Positions 20,404 to 31,896 of a stretch of 64,000 nucleotides of DNA are shown here, one piece after another. The stretch comes from Benincasa hispida (lineage: Eukaryota > Streptophyta > Magnoliopsida > Cucurbitales > Cucurbitaceae). Numbering within the stretch: the stretch's first letter is position 1; the number at the start of each line of letters is the position of its first letter. The stretch spans positions 58,101,904 to 58,165,903 of the forward strand of contig NC_052359.1 of assembly GCF_009727055.1 (NCBI RefSeq), written 5' to 3'. The position numbers and the translations under genes are program-made. Below the pieces are notes generated by a model. The model ran no database searches, was not told the DNA's origin, and saw only the letters and a list, made by a program, of their open reading frames with translations.

Positions 20404-22876
20404 AGTACCTCTAGAGTTAGTGTATTTAGACCTTTGCGGTTTGATGAATGTAAGAGCCAGGGGAGGTTATGAATATTTCATTACTTTCAATGATGATTAT
20501 TCTAGACATGGGTGTGTTTATTTAATGCAACAGATCTGAGTCTTTTGAAAAGTTCAAAGAATTCAAGGTTGAAGTTGAAAGCGCATTAAATAGAACAATT
20601 AAAACACTTCGATATGATCGAAGTGGGAAGTTTTTGGATTCATCTTTTCAGAACTATTTGATAGAACATGGAATAGTTTCCCAACTCTCAACACCTGGTA
20701 CACCTCAGCAGAATAGTGTATCAAAGAGGAGAAATCAAATCTTGTTGGACATGATTCGGTCTATGATGAGTTACGCTTCCTAACCTGACTTGTTTTGAGG
20801 TTATGTAGTGGAGACTGTAACTTATATCCTGAACTGTGTTCCCTCCAAGAGTGTTGCCAGAACACCTTTGGAGTTATGGAATGGTCATAAAACTATTTTA
20901 CGTTATTTCAGAATCTAAGGTTTCCCAGCACACGTGTTTGAGGCTAATCCTAAGAAATTGGAATCACGTTCAAGATTGTACCTATTTGTAGGCTACCCCA
21001 AGGGAACGAGAGGTGGTTATTGCTATGATCCTAAAGAAAACAAAGTATTTGTATCGACAAATGCTACTTTTCTTAAAGAGGATCATATAAGGGAACACTG
21101 ACCTAGAAGTAAAATCGTGTTGAATGAACTTTCCAAAGAAACTAGTGAATCTTCATCAAGAGTTTTTGAAGAGCCTATTGCCTCAACAAGAGTTTTTGAA
21201 ATAGGTTCATCTAGTAGGTCAAATCCACCTCAAGTGTTGAGGGCACCTCAACGTAGTGGGAGGGTTGCGAACCCACCTATTAGCTATATGGGTTTAACTA
21301 AAATCCTAGCTATGGTAGCTGATGGCGAGGTTGAGGATCCATTGTCTTATAAGAAGGCAATGGAGGATGTTGATAGAGATGAATGGATCAAAGCCATGGA
21401 TCTCAAATGGAGTCTATGTACTTCAATTCAGTTCGGGATCTTATAGATCAACCTGATGGGGTTAAACTTATAGGTTGTAAATGGATCTACAAGACGAAAT
21501 GGGAGTGCTGATGGGAAGGTGCAAACCTTCAAGGCTAGACTGGTGGCAAAGGGTTATATCCAAGTAGAGGGAGTCGACTATGAGGAGGCTTTCTCGCCTA
21601 TTGCCATGCTAAATTCTATCCGGATCCTCCTATTCATTGCCTCCTATTATGACTATAAGATATAATGAATGGATGTCAATACTGCATTTCTGAATGGTAT
21701 TCCCGAGGAGACCATTTATATGGTGCAACCTGAGGGATTCATAGTCCAAGGTCAAGAGTAAAAGGTTTGAAAGCTTAATCGGTCTATTTATGGATTGAAA
21801 TAGGCATCTCGATCTTGGAATATAAGGTTTGATACCATGATCAAATCTTATGGCTTTGATCAGAACGTTGATGAGCCTTGTGTATATAAGAAGATCATCA
21901 ACAGTTCAGTAGTTTTCCTAGTGTCGTATGTAGATGATATCCTACTCATTGAGAATGATGTAGGCTTATTGACTACAATTAAGAACTGGCTAGTGACCCA
22001 ATTCCAAATGAAAGATTTGGGAGAGGCTCAGTTTGTTCTGGGTATTCAAATCTTTTGAGATCGAAAGAACAAAATACTAATGTTGTCTCAGGCATCATAT
22101 ATTGACAAGATATTGATCAAATATTTGATGCAGAACTCCAAGAGGGGCCTATTGCCTTCCAGACACGGAGTTACTTTGTCTAAGGAATAGTGTCGTAAAA
22201 TACCTCAAGAGGTTGAGGATATGGGACGGGTCCTCTATGCATCTGTCGTGGGCAGTTTGATATATGTGATGTTATGTACTAGACCTGACATCTGCTATAC
22301 GGTAGGGATAATCAGTAGATATAAATCTAATCTAGGATTAGGTCACTGGCAGTCGTTAGGAACATCCTCAAGTATCTACGGAGAACGAGGGACTACATGC
22401 TTGTGTATGGTTATAAAGATTTGGATATATGGACTCTGATTTTCAGACTGATAGGGATTCTCAGAAATCCACATCAGGATCAGTGTTCACTCTTAGTGGA
22501 GGGGTTGTAGTATGGCGATGCACCAACCAGGGGTGTATCGTGGACTCCACCATGGAGGCTGAGAATGTAGCGGCTTGTGAAGCTGCTAAAGAGGTTGTTT
22601 GCCCCAGAAAATTTCTGACTGATCTGGAAGTTGTTCTAGACATATCAAAACCCATCACACTTTATTGTGATAATAGTGGTGTTGTGGCTAATTCCCGTGA
22701 GCCTAGTCATAAGCACGACTCATCTCATCTGAGAGATTGTGCATCGAGGAGATGTGATTGTCACGAAGATAGCTTTGGAGCACAACGTTACTGATCCCTT
22801 TACGAAGGCCCTCATGGCTACAGCGTTTGAGGGTCACCTACAGAGTATGGGTCTATGGGACAAACCACAGCTGGAC
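20404..22876 (+). pseudogene. copia pol remnant (integrase, RT, RNase H)
   Basis: The domain order IN-RT-RNase H is that of Ty1/copia. Integrase: GGYEYFITFNDDYSR, then the core degraded by shifts, then GYPKGTRGGYCYDPKENKVF. RT: VLNELSK... and SGRVANPPISYMG before the fingers; GCKWIYKTK; FKARLVAKGYIQVEGVDYEE; a double stop before MDVNTAFLNG; VSYVDDILLI with the catalytic YVDD intact; MKDLGEAQFVLGIQIF. RNase H: STSGSVFTLSGGVVVWRC, STMEAENVAACEAAKEVV, ITLYCDNSGVVANS. At least ten stops or frameshifts are visible. The 5' part (gag, protease) is absent, displaced by the insertion ending near 20345. Confidence 0.9.
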
Positions 22877-22880
22877 TAGG

Positions 22881-22987
22881 GCAAGTGGGAGATCTTGTAC
22901 TAGGTGTATTATGCCCTAGTTTATTATTTTTTGTACTTGTATTTTATTATCTTGTACAACCTACTAGCTTTTGGACAAGTGAGAAAT
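22881..22987 (+). other. copia purine tract and short spacer
   Basis: GCAAGTGGGAGAT at 22881-22893 is a typical copia polypurine tract, normally directly before the 3' LTR. Here about 95 bases intervene, ending with a second, weaker copy (ACAAGTGAGAAAT) right before the LTR. The spacer is short and T-rich with no coding capacity. Confidence 0.6.
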
Positions 22988-24920
22988 TGATGGGGTTGAT
23001 GCCCTAAATCTCGTAGGGTCCTATAGTTTGTAAACCATGTATGAACAAATTTGTATGTGATTAATAATATTTGATATTTTATTCACATTGTCTAGGAATG
23101 TAAAATTTTGATTGCATTAACCACAAACCAATAAACTAACATCCGAGATTATCATTGTAACTTAAACATATATGTGGAGACATATAGGTGGATCATGTTT
23201 AAGTGATAATCTAAATGGTCTGTAGTAGATGGATAAGGCTGGGTACCTCATCCTAGTGACACTACAAGTATGACCCGCTTTGTAGATGTTACAAATGTTG
23301 TAAAGTGCTATAAATGATCTGATCCTGATCATTCATATATTAGACATACGAGCGGGGATATACTATACAAAGAAGTTTGTATAAGACCGGACCATGAAAT
23401 GTTTAGTCTCATTATATAACACCATTCATAATAGAGACTTTCATTTCACTAGGTTGACCATAGGTAACATGACCTCCTGCCTATGAGGGCGAACTTTTGA
23501 TTTGTATGGGTGAGACTGGCCAGATCATCGACTCAACAAGCCTACCATTTTAGGGATTCGTCTGATTGAGGAGTTGGGAACTCAGCTACATAAGATGAAA
23601 TTCACTCCTTCCCCGAAGCAGGAGTAAGTATATAAATTACTCCCTTAAGAGCTAATTCTAGGTCTTGAACAATGTGGCACCATATCCTCTCTTGGTCCAA
23701 GAGAGGTTTAGTCATAGTGGGACTATGATCTATTGTTCATTAAAGGGATCTGTGGTACTTAAGGAGTTAAAGGTAACTACAAGGGTAAAACGGTAATTTG
23801 GCCCAACTGTACTTACGAGCAATTTGTGAAGAATCATTGTACTGTTGATTGGTTATATCCAATTGACACATCAATATATTTGTAGTGTGAAGAGTACAGT
23901 TGTCGGTCTTTAGTCGGGTGTCCGACAGTAAACGGATGGTGGATAATGTAATTAAAGAGTTTAATTAGTTATTCACGTACCATTGGAGCTTCAAGCTACA
24001 GGTCCATAAGATCCCCTTGGTAGCTCAAAAGGATTTAGTTGAGAATCAGTTTTTGGGTTAATTTGAATTGTTCAAAATTAATAAGAGGAAATTTAATTAT
24101 ATATGATATAATTGACATAATATATTTTATACATTATAGTTTAATTGGAGGAATAGATATTTGAATATGATTCAAATATATTTTCTACGAATGAGATTCA
24201 TAGTTGTTAAATCTAATATAAATATGATTTATATTAAATGCCATAAAATAGAGGAAAATAACTATAGTCTATATTGTATATGATGCAATATTAAAACTAT
24301 AGGTTATAAATATAATATAGTAAATTGGTTATCATATTTATTTATATTATTTATTATTTTGAATAATAATCATATTTTCTCTCCAACCACTTTAGTGGCT
24401 AGTAAGTTGGTTTTTATGGCAAAAGGAATAAAAAGGAAAACAGTTTTCTTCTTCTTCCGAAGAAATCTACACGAAAATAACAGAGCCTATATGATAGAAG
24501 CTTTGAACTACACAATTGGAGAATCTTGCCATATGATTGTTCTTCTCCAATCGCCTTCCTCCTTCAAACTCTCAAATCCCTCCTAACCAAAATAGTCAGA
24601 GCCCACAACTCTTGGGTTTTCACCCCGAAAATACTGAGGAATTCAAGTGGTGGCGTCTTCTTTTTTTATTCGAATTTTATTGTTGTTCGAGGAGTTCATG
24701 ACTGTTCAAGAAGTTCGTGATAGTTCGAGGGATTTACGTGAAGAAGTGTTCTTCAAAAATATCATCACTTAATTCCTATTTCTAGTTTAAAAGCATGCTG
24801 TAATTTTTTGTTAAAATGCACAATCTATCTGTGTTTACTGTAAATTTATGCTTTCAATGAATTTGGACGATCATGTTCCACTCATGGATCTCTTTGTAAA
24901 CGAGTTCCTGTATCGCTAAC
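22988..24920 (+). repeat. copia 3' LTR
   Basis: It starts TGATGGGGTTGATGCCC and carries the full family order: aligned landmarks at 23100 (ACAAACCAATAAACTAACATCC), 23540 (GGGATTCGTCTGATTG), 23985 (CCATTGGAGCTTC), 24600 (GCCCACAAC...CTTGGGTTTTCACC) and an end near 24870-24920 (ATGTTCCACTCATGGATCTC). About 1.93 kb. It follows the RNase H and purine tract of the pol remnant in the same orientation, so it is that element's 3' LTR. The exact end is blurred. Confidence 0.8.
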
Positions 24921-24929
24921 CCTAAATCG

Positions 24930-25490
24930 GGAAGAAGTGAATTCCATATTGTAAAGCCATGTCCCCTGCTATCTATCCGGTCTTATCCCCAAAATGGGAG
25001 GTTTATTGAGTATTGTTGTTGGACTACTCTCACCTATGCAGATCAAAGGATAATTCCAAATAAACAGGAGTTCATAGTTAGCTCAGGATTAAGATTGAGT
25101 TATCCTAGGTCATTGAGTTTAAGATAGTAAGTTTTAACAGTAAACAGTTGTTATAAAGAAAAGTGACTATTTCGAGGTCCGGTCTTATGCAAACTCATTG
25201 CACAGGATGCTCTCACTCACATATCTCTACATGAATGATTTTTGGATCACATCATTTGTATAGTATACAGAATGTGCCACATCCAATAGTGTCACCAAGA
25301 TGAGATACCCAATCTCATCCGTATACTTATAGACCATTTTGGCTACATAGTAAAACTTGATCCATTTTTATTGTTACCACATAAAGTTAAAGTATCCATG
25401 TTATAGTCATGGATTCGTTTATTGGATTTTCATAGAAGGATATAATATCAATAGTAATTTATTGAGTAGAAAACCCAACAACATTTTTAT
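24930..25490 (-). repeat. inverted fragment of the sister-subfamily LTR
   Basis: Read on the minus strand, this stretch follows the start of the solo LTR at 7766: GTTGGGTTTTCTACTC, GGATCAAGTTTTACTATGTAGCC, AAAATGGTCTATA, GACACTATTGGATGTG, GACCTCGAAATAGTCACTTTT. It is only the first 560 bases or so, directly abutting the plus-strand copia 3' LTR, giving a head-on inverted arrangement of two related LTRs. Confidence 0.7.
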
Positions 25491-25611
25491 TGATAAATAT
25501 AATATGTTAACAATATTTACAAACAGTAATATGTATTAATTAATTAATTTATGGAGTTATGAATATATCTTTTTTTTATAGTTTTTTAATTACATAGTGC
25601 CCCTTATACAA

Positions 25612-25715
25612 TTTTTTTAAAGGTATTTTAATTAAAATGTGGGGTGGGAGAATCGAACCTCAAATCTTGAGGTCGAAAGTATGAACACTATGACAGTTGA
25701 GCTACGCTCTTGTTG
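25612..25715 (-). mobile_element. tRNA-derived SINE
   Basis: The minus strand carries GAGCGTAGCTCAACTG (pol III A-box region) and, about 35 bases on, GAGGTTCGATTCTCCC (B box), then a short A/T tail. The 13-mer GCCCCTTATACAA flanks it at 25599-25611 and 25716-25728, a target duplication of the size LINE-driven insertion leaves. The element is about 104 bp. The head lacks tRNA pairing and has a tail, so it is not a tRNA gene. Confidence 0.78.
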
Positions 25716-25728
25716 GCCCCTTATACAA

Positions 25729-26766
25729 AATTTCTGGTTCCATCACTGTCAACAGTTATTGCTTGTTAGTTTGGCCATTACGATTACAATTTGAGAAATG
25801 GCTTCTTTTTGGTTGCCCCTTAATGGCGCTTTCGATGTCCTTGTATTCCAAAGGTTGGGAGGTGGTGAGATAAAGCTCGCCGGTGTTCAGGATGGCCAAG
25901 AGGTCAAGTCGAATATATAAAGCAAGTTGGAAGTATTCAAAGAAAAATTTTCTAGACACTTTTATCCTCGTGTAATTTAAAAATACCTCGACTAACCTCA
26001 TGATACTCTCTTTCTTCAAACTACCCTTTCCTCTCTCTACCTCACGAAATATCCCATCCCACCCTTCCAAAAATCTACCTTTCTCTCTAATAATAATTAA
26101 TCCTCCCTTTCTTTCTTTTTCTCCCTCTCATTCATCCATTTTCTCTTTTAACCTTCCAACTCCACCTATATCATAATTTTTTTGTATAAATATATCATTT
26201 CCTTCTTTTATTCATGCTTGCATCAAAAGCCAATAGGTTATATCATCTTTGTGTTCTCACCTAATCATTCTCCTCTTTTAGTTTCTATTATTATTGTATC
26301 TAATTTTGTTATAGATATGCTTGTGTATATTTTTCTCCACTTCTTTATTTTCTTTTCATAGAAATATAAATAAGAGAAACACAAAGTTCAAATATCTCAA
26401 ACATTTGAGTTAATTTCTTAATTTATTTTCTTCTTCTATCTATTTATAGTCCAACTATGTATTTTTCTTATGGATGTACTTGTGGTTTTTTTTTTTTTTT
26501 ATTTAGGGGAACCAAGATTGGAGTCACCCACAACACAACACAATACTTATTCAACCACGACAATAACAGATGTCTTATTAAAAATCATACAAAGGAAAAT
26601 TGTTTATGGTACTTTTCACTACATTATAAAGAATAAGAAATTGTTTATTGTATATTTTTTGTTTATTATTAGTTTATAATTTTTTCTTCATACAAATTCA
26701 AATAATATAAATAAAATGTTTAATATTTTTTAGACACAAATAAAAAAATTAAATATAATAACTTAG

Positions 26767-26804
<38 letters not shown>

Positions 26805-27955
26805 CAAGAAATTACTTTCATTTAATTTGACACTCATATTCCACAGTAAATTGGTTCTTAAATATCATAAGTTTAAAAGGAAACTAAAAAAAAAGAATTA
26901 AATAAAATATTATATTAAATATGAAAATTTTCAAATATAATTCATGAATATTATCTTTTTAACTTTAATTTTCTTTTATTTCTACAAACACCCTCTCCAA
27001 TTTTACATTTGTGTCTCCTAATTCAATATTTTTCTCTCTTTTCCATCTAAATTCTTATCTCCCACACTAACTTTTAGTTACATATCATCAACTAAAATTT
27101 TCCTCTCTAAAAAAATTATTCAAAAAATTATTGATTTCAAATTTCAATTCTAGAAGGATTTCTCAATTTATTTCAAGAACTAATTTTCAATTAGTTTATT
27201 GTAAGTTACAAGTATTAAATTAGGTTACAAATATTATATTGGTTGAGCAAACTATTATATAACTAAAAATAGAATGTCAAAAGTTTTGGAATCTTGATTG
27301 TTTTGTAACATTTTCACACTTTATGACTATATAAAAAGTTTGAAATTTTCTTTGTTACAGATATAAAATAACTTATATCTTCTCTTGATTTATATTTCTT
27401 CCGTTTTTTCAACTCCGTTATCCTCAAAGTTTATAGTGTGGTAGTTTACAATAGTCTACCACACTAATTTTTTGTATTAATTACAAAGTAATGTTGCCTA
27501 GAATTTATATAACATTTTATTTTGATAAACATGTTTTAGTTTTATTTGACACTTAGTGGAGGAAAGTTATTTGATAGGCGACAAAACTAAACTTAATTTG
27601 TGAGATAGTAGTTATTCTTTGATCTTAAATTGAAGTGCACCTAGATTTTGTGCACGTGGTTCTTCTTTTTAAAATCTAATTTTAATAGTAATAATATTTT
27701 CTTTTTAAAATGAGTATAGTTCTTAAAACATTATATTAAAAATAGATTATTACTAATAAAAAAAAGTTAAAATAAAAAAAATATCTATACATATCTCACA
27801 AATTAACTTAATTTTTTCATTCATCAAATATCTCACAAAAAGTAAATTTTAAAAAGAAGGACCACGTTATGCTATACTTATCTCACTCGTTCTCCCAAAA
27901 GACACAATCATTCCCTTTTACTAGGTCAGGCCAATATTGTGTTAATTTTGGTATT
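25729..27955. other. AT-rich noncoding DNA
   Basis: No gene is supported. There is one 104-codon minus-strand frame (26070-25756) whose translation has mixed composition and no motif I know; its plus-side flank is strongly pyrimidine-rich (about 26030-26300), as in a 5' leader, but without further exons I do not call it. A dinucleotide AT run lies at 26773-26801. The rest is A/T-rich tracts. Confidence 0.5.
26773..26801. repeat. (AT)n microsatellite
   Basis: About fourteen uninterrupted AT units. Other short AT/TA runs occur near 36555, 40255 and 41285, and an ATAAT run at 33003-33029. Confidence 0.9.
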
Positions 27956-28713
27956 CTAATTCTATCTAATCTATCGGGGTCCGCCAAAGGAAATGCAAGA
28001 CGATAGAGGAGTTCGCTCCGCCGCGTAAGATCCTTGAACCTACCACGACCACCATCCACGGCCTATTTTCGTTCTCTTCCCCACCTCGGAAGGTGGATCA
28101 AAGAAAGGTAACTTGCCTACCTATTCAAGAGAACAGAGACTCGCTAAAATGGTATTCATTCTCCTTTCGAGGTTATATAATATATTCGACTATGAGGAGA
28201 TGGGAGTCACTAATCTCTTCCTAGCCTTAGTATTCTGAAATCCTTTTTTCTAGGATCTCATATGACCAATCCACGATTCCCAGCTTTAAGCAAGGGCCAG
28301 GAGATTGATAGAAGAACTTGGCCGTGACTAAAAAGGGCTTGTGTTCAACTCCGCGGGTTGGCTGTTTGGCTGGAAGGACTCTTTTGCTTGAAAAGGATTT
28401 CATTCCTAGTAATACAAACAGATTGAATGAAATATTTCATTTATTTTATTCTCTAACAACTTTAGTTATAGTCCGCTCTATAAAGTCACTAATAGTTTCT
28501 TCTCGCAATGAGACCGAGTACACTGATATCGATGAGAGGTATAGAATTACAGACAGAGTGAGATGTAGAACATGTACTAGATTGAAAGAATCAATGGCAA
28601 TAGAATTCCTGCTCAGGTTAAATGTAACTCTAAGGCACTTGTTGATGCGCTACTACTATCAGTTCTACTTTAGCAGTTAGGATTTATTTGACTTAGCAGC
28701 CTTAGCTTTAGAC
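27956..28713. other. foreign-looking block, possibly organellar
   Basis: From about 27960 the texture changes: higher GC, mixed composition and none of the A/T tracts of its surroundings. It includes a plus-strand frame of 120 codons (28318-28680) starting MAVTKKGLCSTP that I do not recognise. The style recalls plant mitochondrial intergenic DNA, but I cannot name a gene in it. It ends exactly where a Tn5 mosaic-end palindrome begins, so its place in the chromosome is doubtful. Confidence 0.35.
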
Positions 28714-28751
28714 CTGTCTCTTATACACATCTAGATGTGTATAAGAGACAG
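28714..28751. other. two Tn5 mosaic ends head to head (library artefact)
   Basis: CTGTCTCTTATACACATCT at 28714-28732 is the 19-bp mosaic end used in transposase-based library kits, and 28733-28751 is its exact reverse complement. This perfect 38-bp palindrome is not plant sequence. It marks an adapter left in a read or a chimeric join in the assembly. Confidence 0.97.
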
Positions 28752-29960
28752 CCCAGTATAGTGACCGGTTCCATGTTTCCTCCAAATTTCATCATTTCTA
28801 GGTGAAAGTGCCTGCTCATCCATCTTCATTCCAAAGGAGAACATTTCCATTGAGTGACTGTAACAGCTATGGTTTACAGTCAATAGTTCTTAACCAACCC
28901 TTTCTCTTAGAGCTTTATAAAGCTTTAAGAGAGAATAGGGAGTAAGGGGGACCTTCACTTTCTAAATATTAAATTAAATTAGTTTAATTAATTATGCAAT
29001 TTAATAAAATCCAATTTTGAAATTTGCGTTCAAAATTAGCAATTTGATTAAATTGATTTTTTTGGATTTTTTAAAAATTATAAATTATAAAACTTAATTT
29101 AGAAAATTGAAATTTGAAAAATCAAGTTTTAATTAAGTTTTATTTAATCAAATTTATATTAATAAATTGGATTAAAAATCATAGTGGATTTTAATCCACC
29201 TCTTGCCACTTCAATTTCAATGGAAATCGAAGTTGCATCAACATTTGATAAAAAAATGCATGGTCCAACACTATTAATTGAAGATTTTGGCTTCAATTGG
29301 GGAGAGATGCATGTTGTTTTTTAAGCTGAAACTCTGGTGGTTTTTCCCTTTCCAAATCCTCTTCCATCTGAACCCAATTGTCCTCAATTCAGTGTTTCCA
29401 CCACACAATTCAAGGATGAGGATAGTAGAGAAGATCCTCTTGGTGATCTACTGAAAGATTGAAGACAATTTCGTGGAATTCAGCTGGAATTTGAAGGGTT
29501 CTCATCAAAGGTAATATGTTCTTGAAACTCTCATGTGAAAACTAGTTTATATATGTTTTTAAACTCAAATTAAGTATAATTAGAGTGCTTATTGATTCTG
29601 ATTTCTTACCATGTATGTTAGTATACTCTATCACTAACTATCTTGTGATTTCAGTCAATCGATCTTGGAAACCCGAAACTATTAATTTCAACATGGCATT
29701 TTCCTTCTTTAAGCTTGTCACCTCGACCTCAAGCTTTTCATACTTATTCCCAATATCTATCTCAATGTGTGAGGAAGATGTAGCTAAATTGGTTTTTGGG
29801 TTCCATCCAACATCTTTAGTGTGGTCTGATTGTTTTCCCGAAACCCGTTTAGAAATAATTTCCTCTGTTGTTGGTTCAACCCCATCTTATGATGATTTTC
29901 TAATCTTCTCTTACATTGCCAACTATATTTATAATGGTTTCTGAGGTTATATACTATATA
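28752..29960. other. unclassified, LTR-like noncoding DNA
   Basis: An AT-rich stretch with several AATTTAATT-type repeats (28960-29180), then mixed sequence with GGTAATATG near 29508 that resembles the end region of a plant LTR. A plus-strand frame of 119 codons at 29585-29944 (SVNRSWKPETINFNMAFSFF...) has no motif I know. I see no recognisable gene. Confidence 0.35.
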
Positions 29961-29964
29961 TAAG

Positions 29965-31879
29965 GGTTAATATAAGGATAAAGGAGGGATATCTTATCTT
30001 GGCGACACTACGGATACGACCTGCTTTGTAGATGTTACAAGTGTTGTAAAGTGCTACAAATAGTCCGATCCTGACCATTAATGTGGAGACACGTAAGCAT
30101 GATATCCTATACAAAGAGTTTGTATAAGACTGGACCACGAGATGATTAGTCTCTTTATATAATGCCATTGATAATTGAGACTTACATTTCACTAGGATGA
30201 CCATAGGTGACATGACCTTAATCCTGAGTGAATTGTGAACTCTTGCTCATGAGGGTGGTCCTTTTATTTGTATAGGTGAGAATGGCCAGATTGCCAACTC
30301 AACAAGCCTACCATTTTGGGGATTCGTCTGATTGAGGAGCTGGGAACTTAGCTATACAAGACGAAATTCACTCCTTCCCGAAGTAGGGGTAAGTAGATAA
30401 ATTGCTCCCTTCAGGGCTGATTCCGAGTCTTAAACATAGTGGTCACACCCTCTCTTCGGAAGAGAGGACTCAGTCATAGTAGGACTATGACTTATTATTC
30501 ATTAGAACAATCAATGGTATTTAAGGAGTTAGATGTAACTATAGAGGCAAAACGATAAATTGGCTTAGCTATACTTATGAGCGATTTGTGAAGGGTCGTC
30601 GCGCTATTGACTTCATCGCGTTGTTGACTGGTTATATCTAATGGACACAGAAATATATCTGTAGTGCGAAAAATGCAACTGTCGGTCTTTAGTGGAGTGA
30701 CCAACAGTTAACGGATGGTGGATCTCGTGATTAAAGAGTTTAGTCAATTATTCACGTACTGTTGGAGCTTCAAGCTATTGGTCCATAAGGTCCCCTTGGT
30801 AGTTCAATGGGTTCAAGTTGAGAATCAGATTTTGGGTTAGTTTGACGTGTTCAAATTAACAAGAGGAAATTTAATTATATGTGATGTAATTAAATTAATT
30901 CAATTATATATGATATAATTCAATTAATTCAATTATATGTGATATAATTGATTTGATGTATTAGATACATTAATTGGAGGAATTAATATAAATATGATTT
31001 ATGTTATATACCATAACATAGAAAAATAACTATAGTTTATATGTTTCATATGATGAAATATTACTATAGGTTATAAATATAATATGATAAGTTGGTTATC
31101 ATATTTATTTATAATATATTAATTATATGATAATTATTCTTTTTCTTTATTAGCAGATTGAGTGGGAGGTTATTGGAATGGTTATGGTAACTATGAGATA
31201 AAAGGAAAAGCGTTTTCCAAAAATCAAATGATCATTTTTGTGTCTTTTGACAAAAGAAAGGACTATCGAGTAAAAATATTTTACTAAACGATAGTGTCTC
31301 ACAGTCTATACGATCGAGTACCGAGTTTACTCTACAATAGTTACTCGCTTACTCGTTGTTACACGGTCGATTAGCAAAGCCTATACGACAGGCTTCTTCT
31401 TTCTAAACGATAGAGTATCTTATATATGCAATAGATTTCATCCATCTCCCATTTACTCGATCGTTTACCTTCTCCTTTCCTCTATCCAAAGTCACACAGA
31501 GCCCACAAATCCTGGATTCTCACACCGAGAATACCAAGGTAACTCTTGTGGTGGAGCTCTTATTCGGTTTGAGGGTCGAGGATTGAGTTGAACTCGATAG
31601 TGATCGAGGATTCTTTAGTTCGGTTGTTTGCGCTCGAGGATCGTTACGTTCGAGTATTTCTTTGGACGCGTTGGAGTTCGATCAAGAGATACTTGAAGAA
31701 AAGTTCTTCGAAGGTTTGCATACTCTATCCCTTGTTCATTCTTTTAAGAAGCATGCTTGTAATTTACTGTATATGCATAATCTATTCTCGTTGGACTATA
31801 ATTGTTTACGTTCTTTCTCAATGGGATTTGGAGCGATCCGCTTCCGCTCATTAGATCTCTATGTTTAGATATCCTTTAA
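29965..31879 (+). repeat. copia LTR, 5'-truncated, followed by primer site
   Basis: Family landmarks run from GACACTACGGATACGACC (about 30004) through GGATTCGTCTGATTG (30320), CTGTCGGTCTTTAGTG (30679), the CGATCG-type cluster (31255-31470) and GAGAATACCAAGG (31535) to CGCTTCCGCTCATTAGATCTC (31839). The first few hundred bases of the family LTR are missing. The primer site follows directly, so this is a 5' LTR. Confidence 0.8.
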
Positions 31880-31880
31880 T

Positions 31881-31896
31881 TGGTATCAGAGTCAGG
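31881..31896 (+). other. copia primer-binding site, initiator-Met tRNA type
   Basis: TGGTATCAGAGTCAGG follows the LTR end. It matches the complement of the plant initiator methionine tRNA 3' end but for a base or two and is the clearest primer site of this family in the window. Confidence 0.88.

Noticed and set aside
25640..25715. tRNA gene
   Set aside because: B box and A box are present but the acceptor and anticodon stems do not pair, there is an A/T tail and a 13-bp target duplication: a SINE fits better.
25756..26070. 104-codon minus-strand frame near the SINE
   Set aside because: Ordinary composition but no recognisable domain and no sign of linked exons; left uncalled.
28318..28680. 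120-codon frame in the foreign-looking block
   Set aside because: No family recognised, and the block adjoins a sequencing adapter, so its origin is uncertain.
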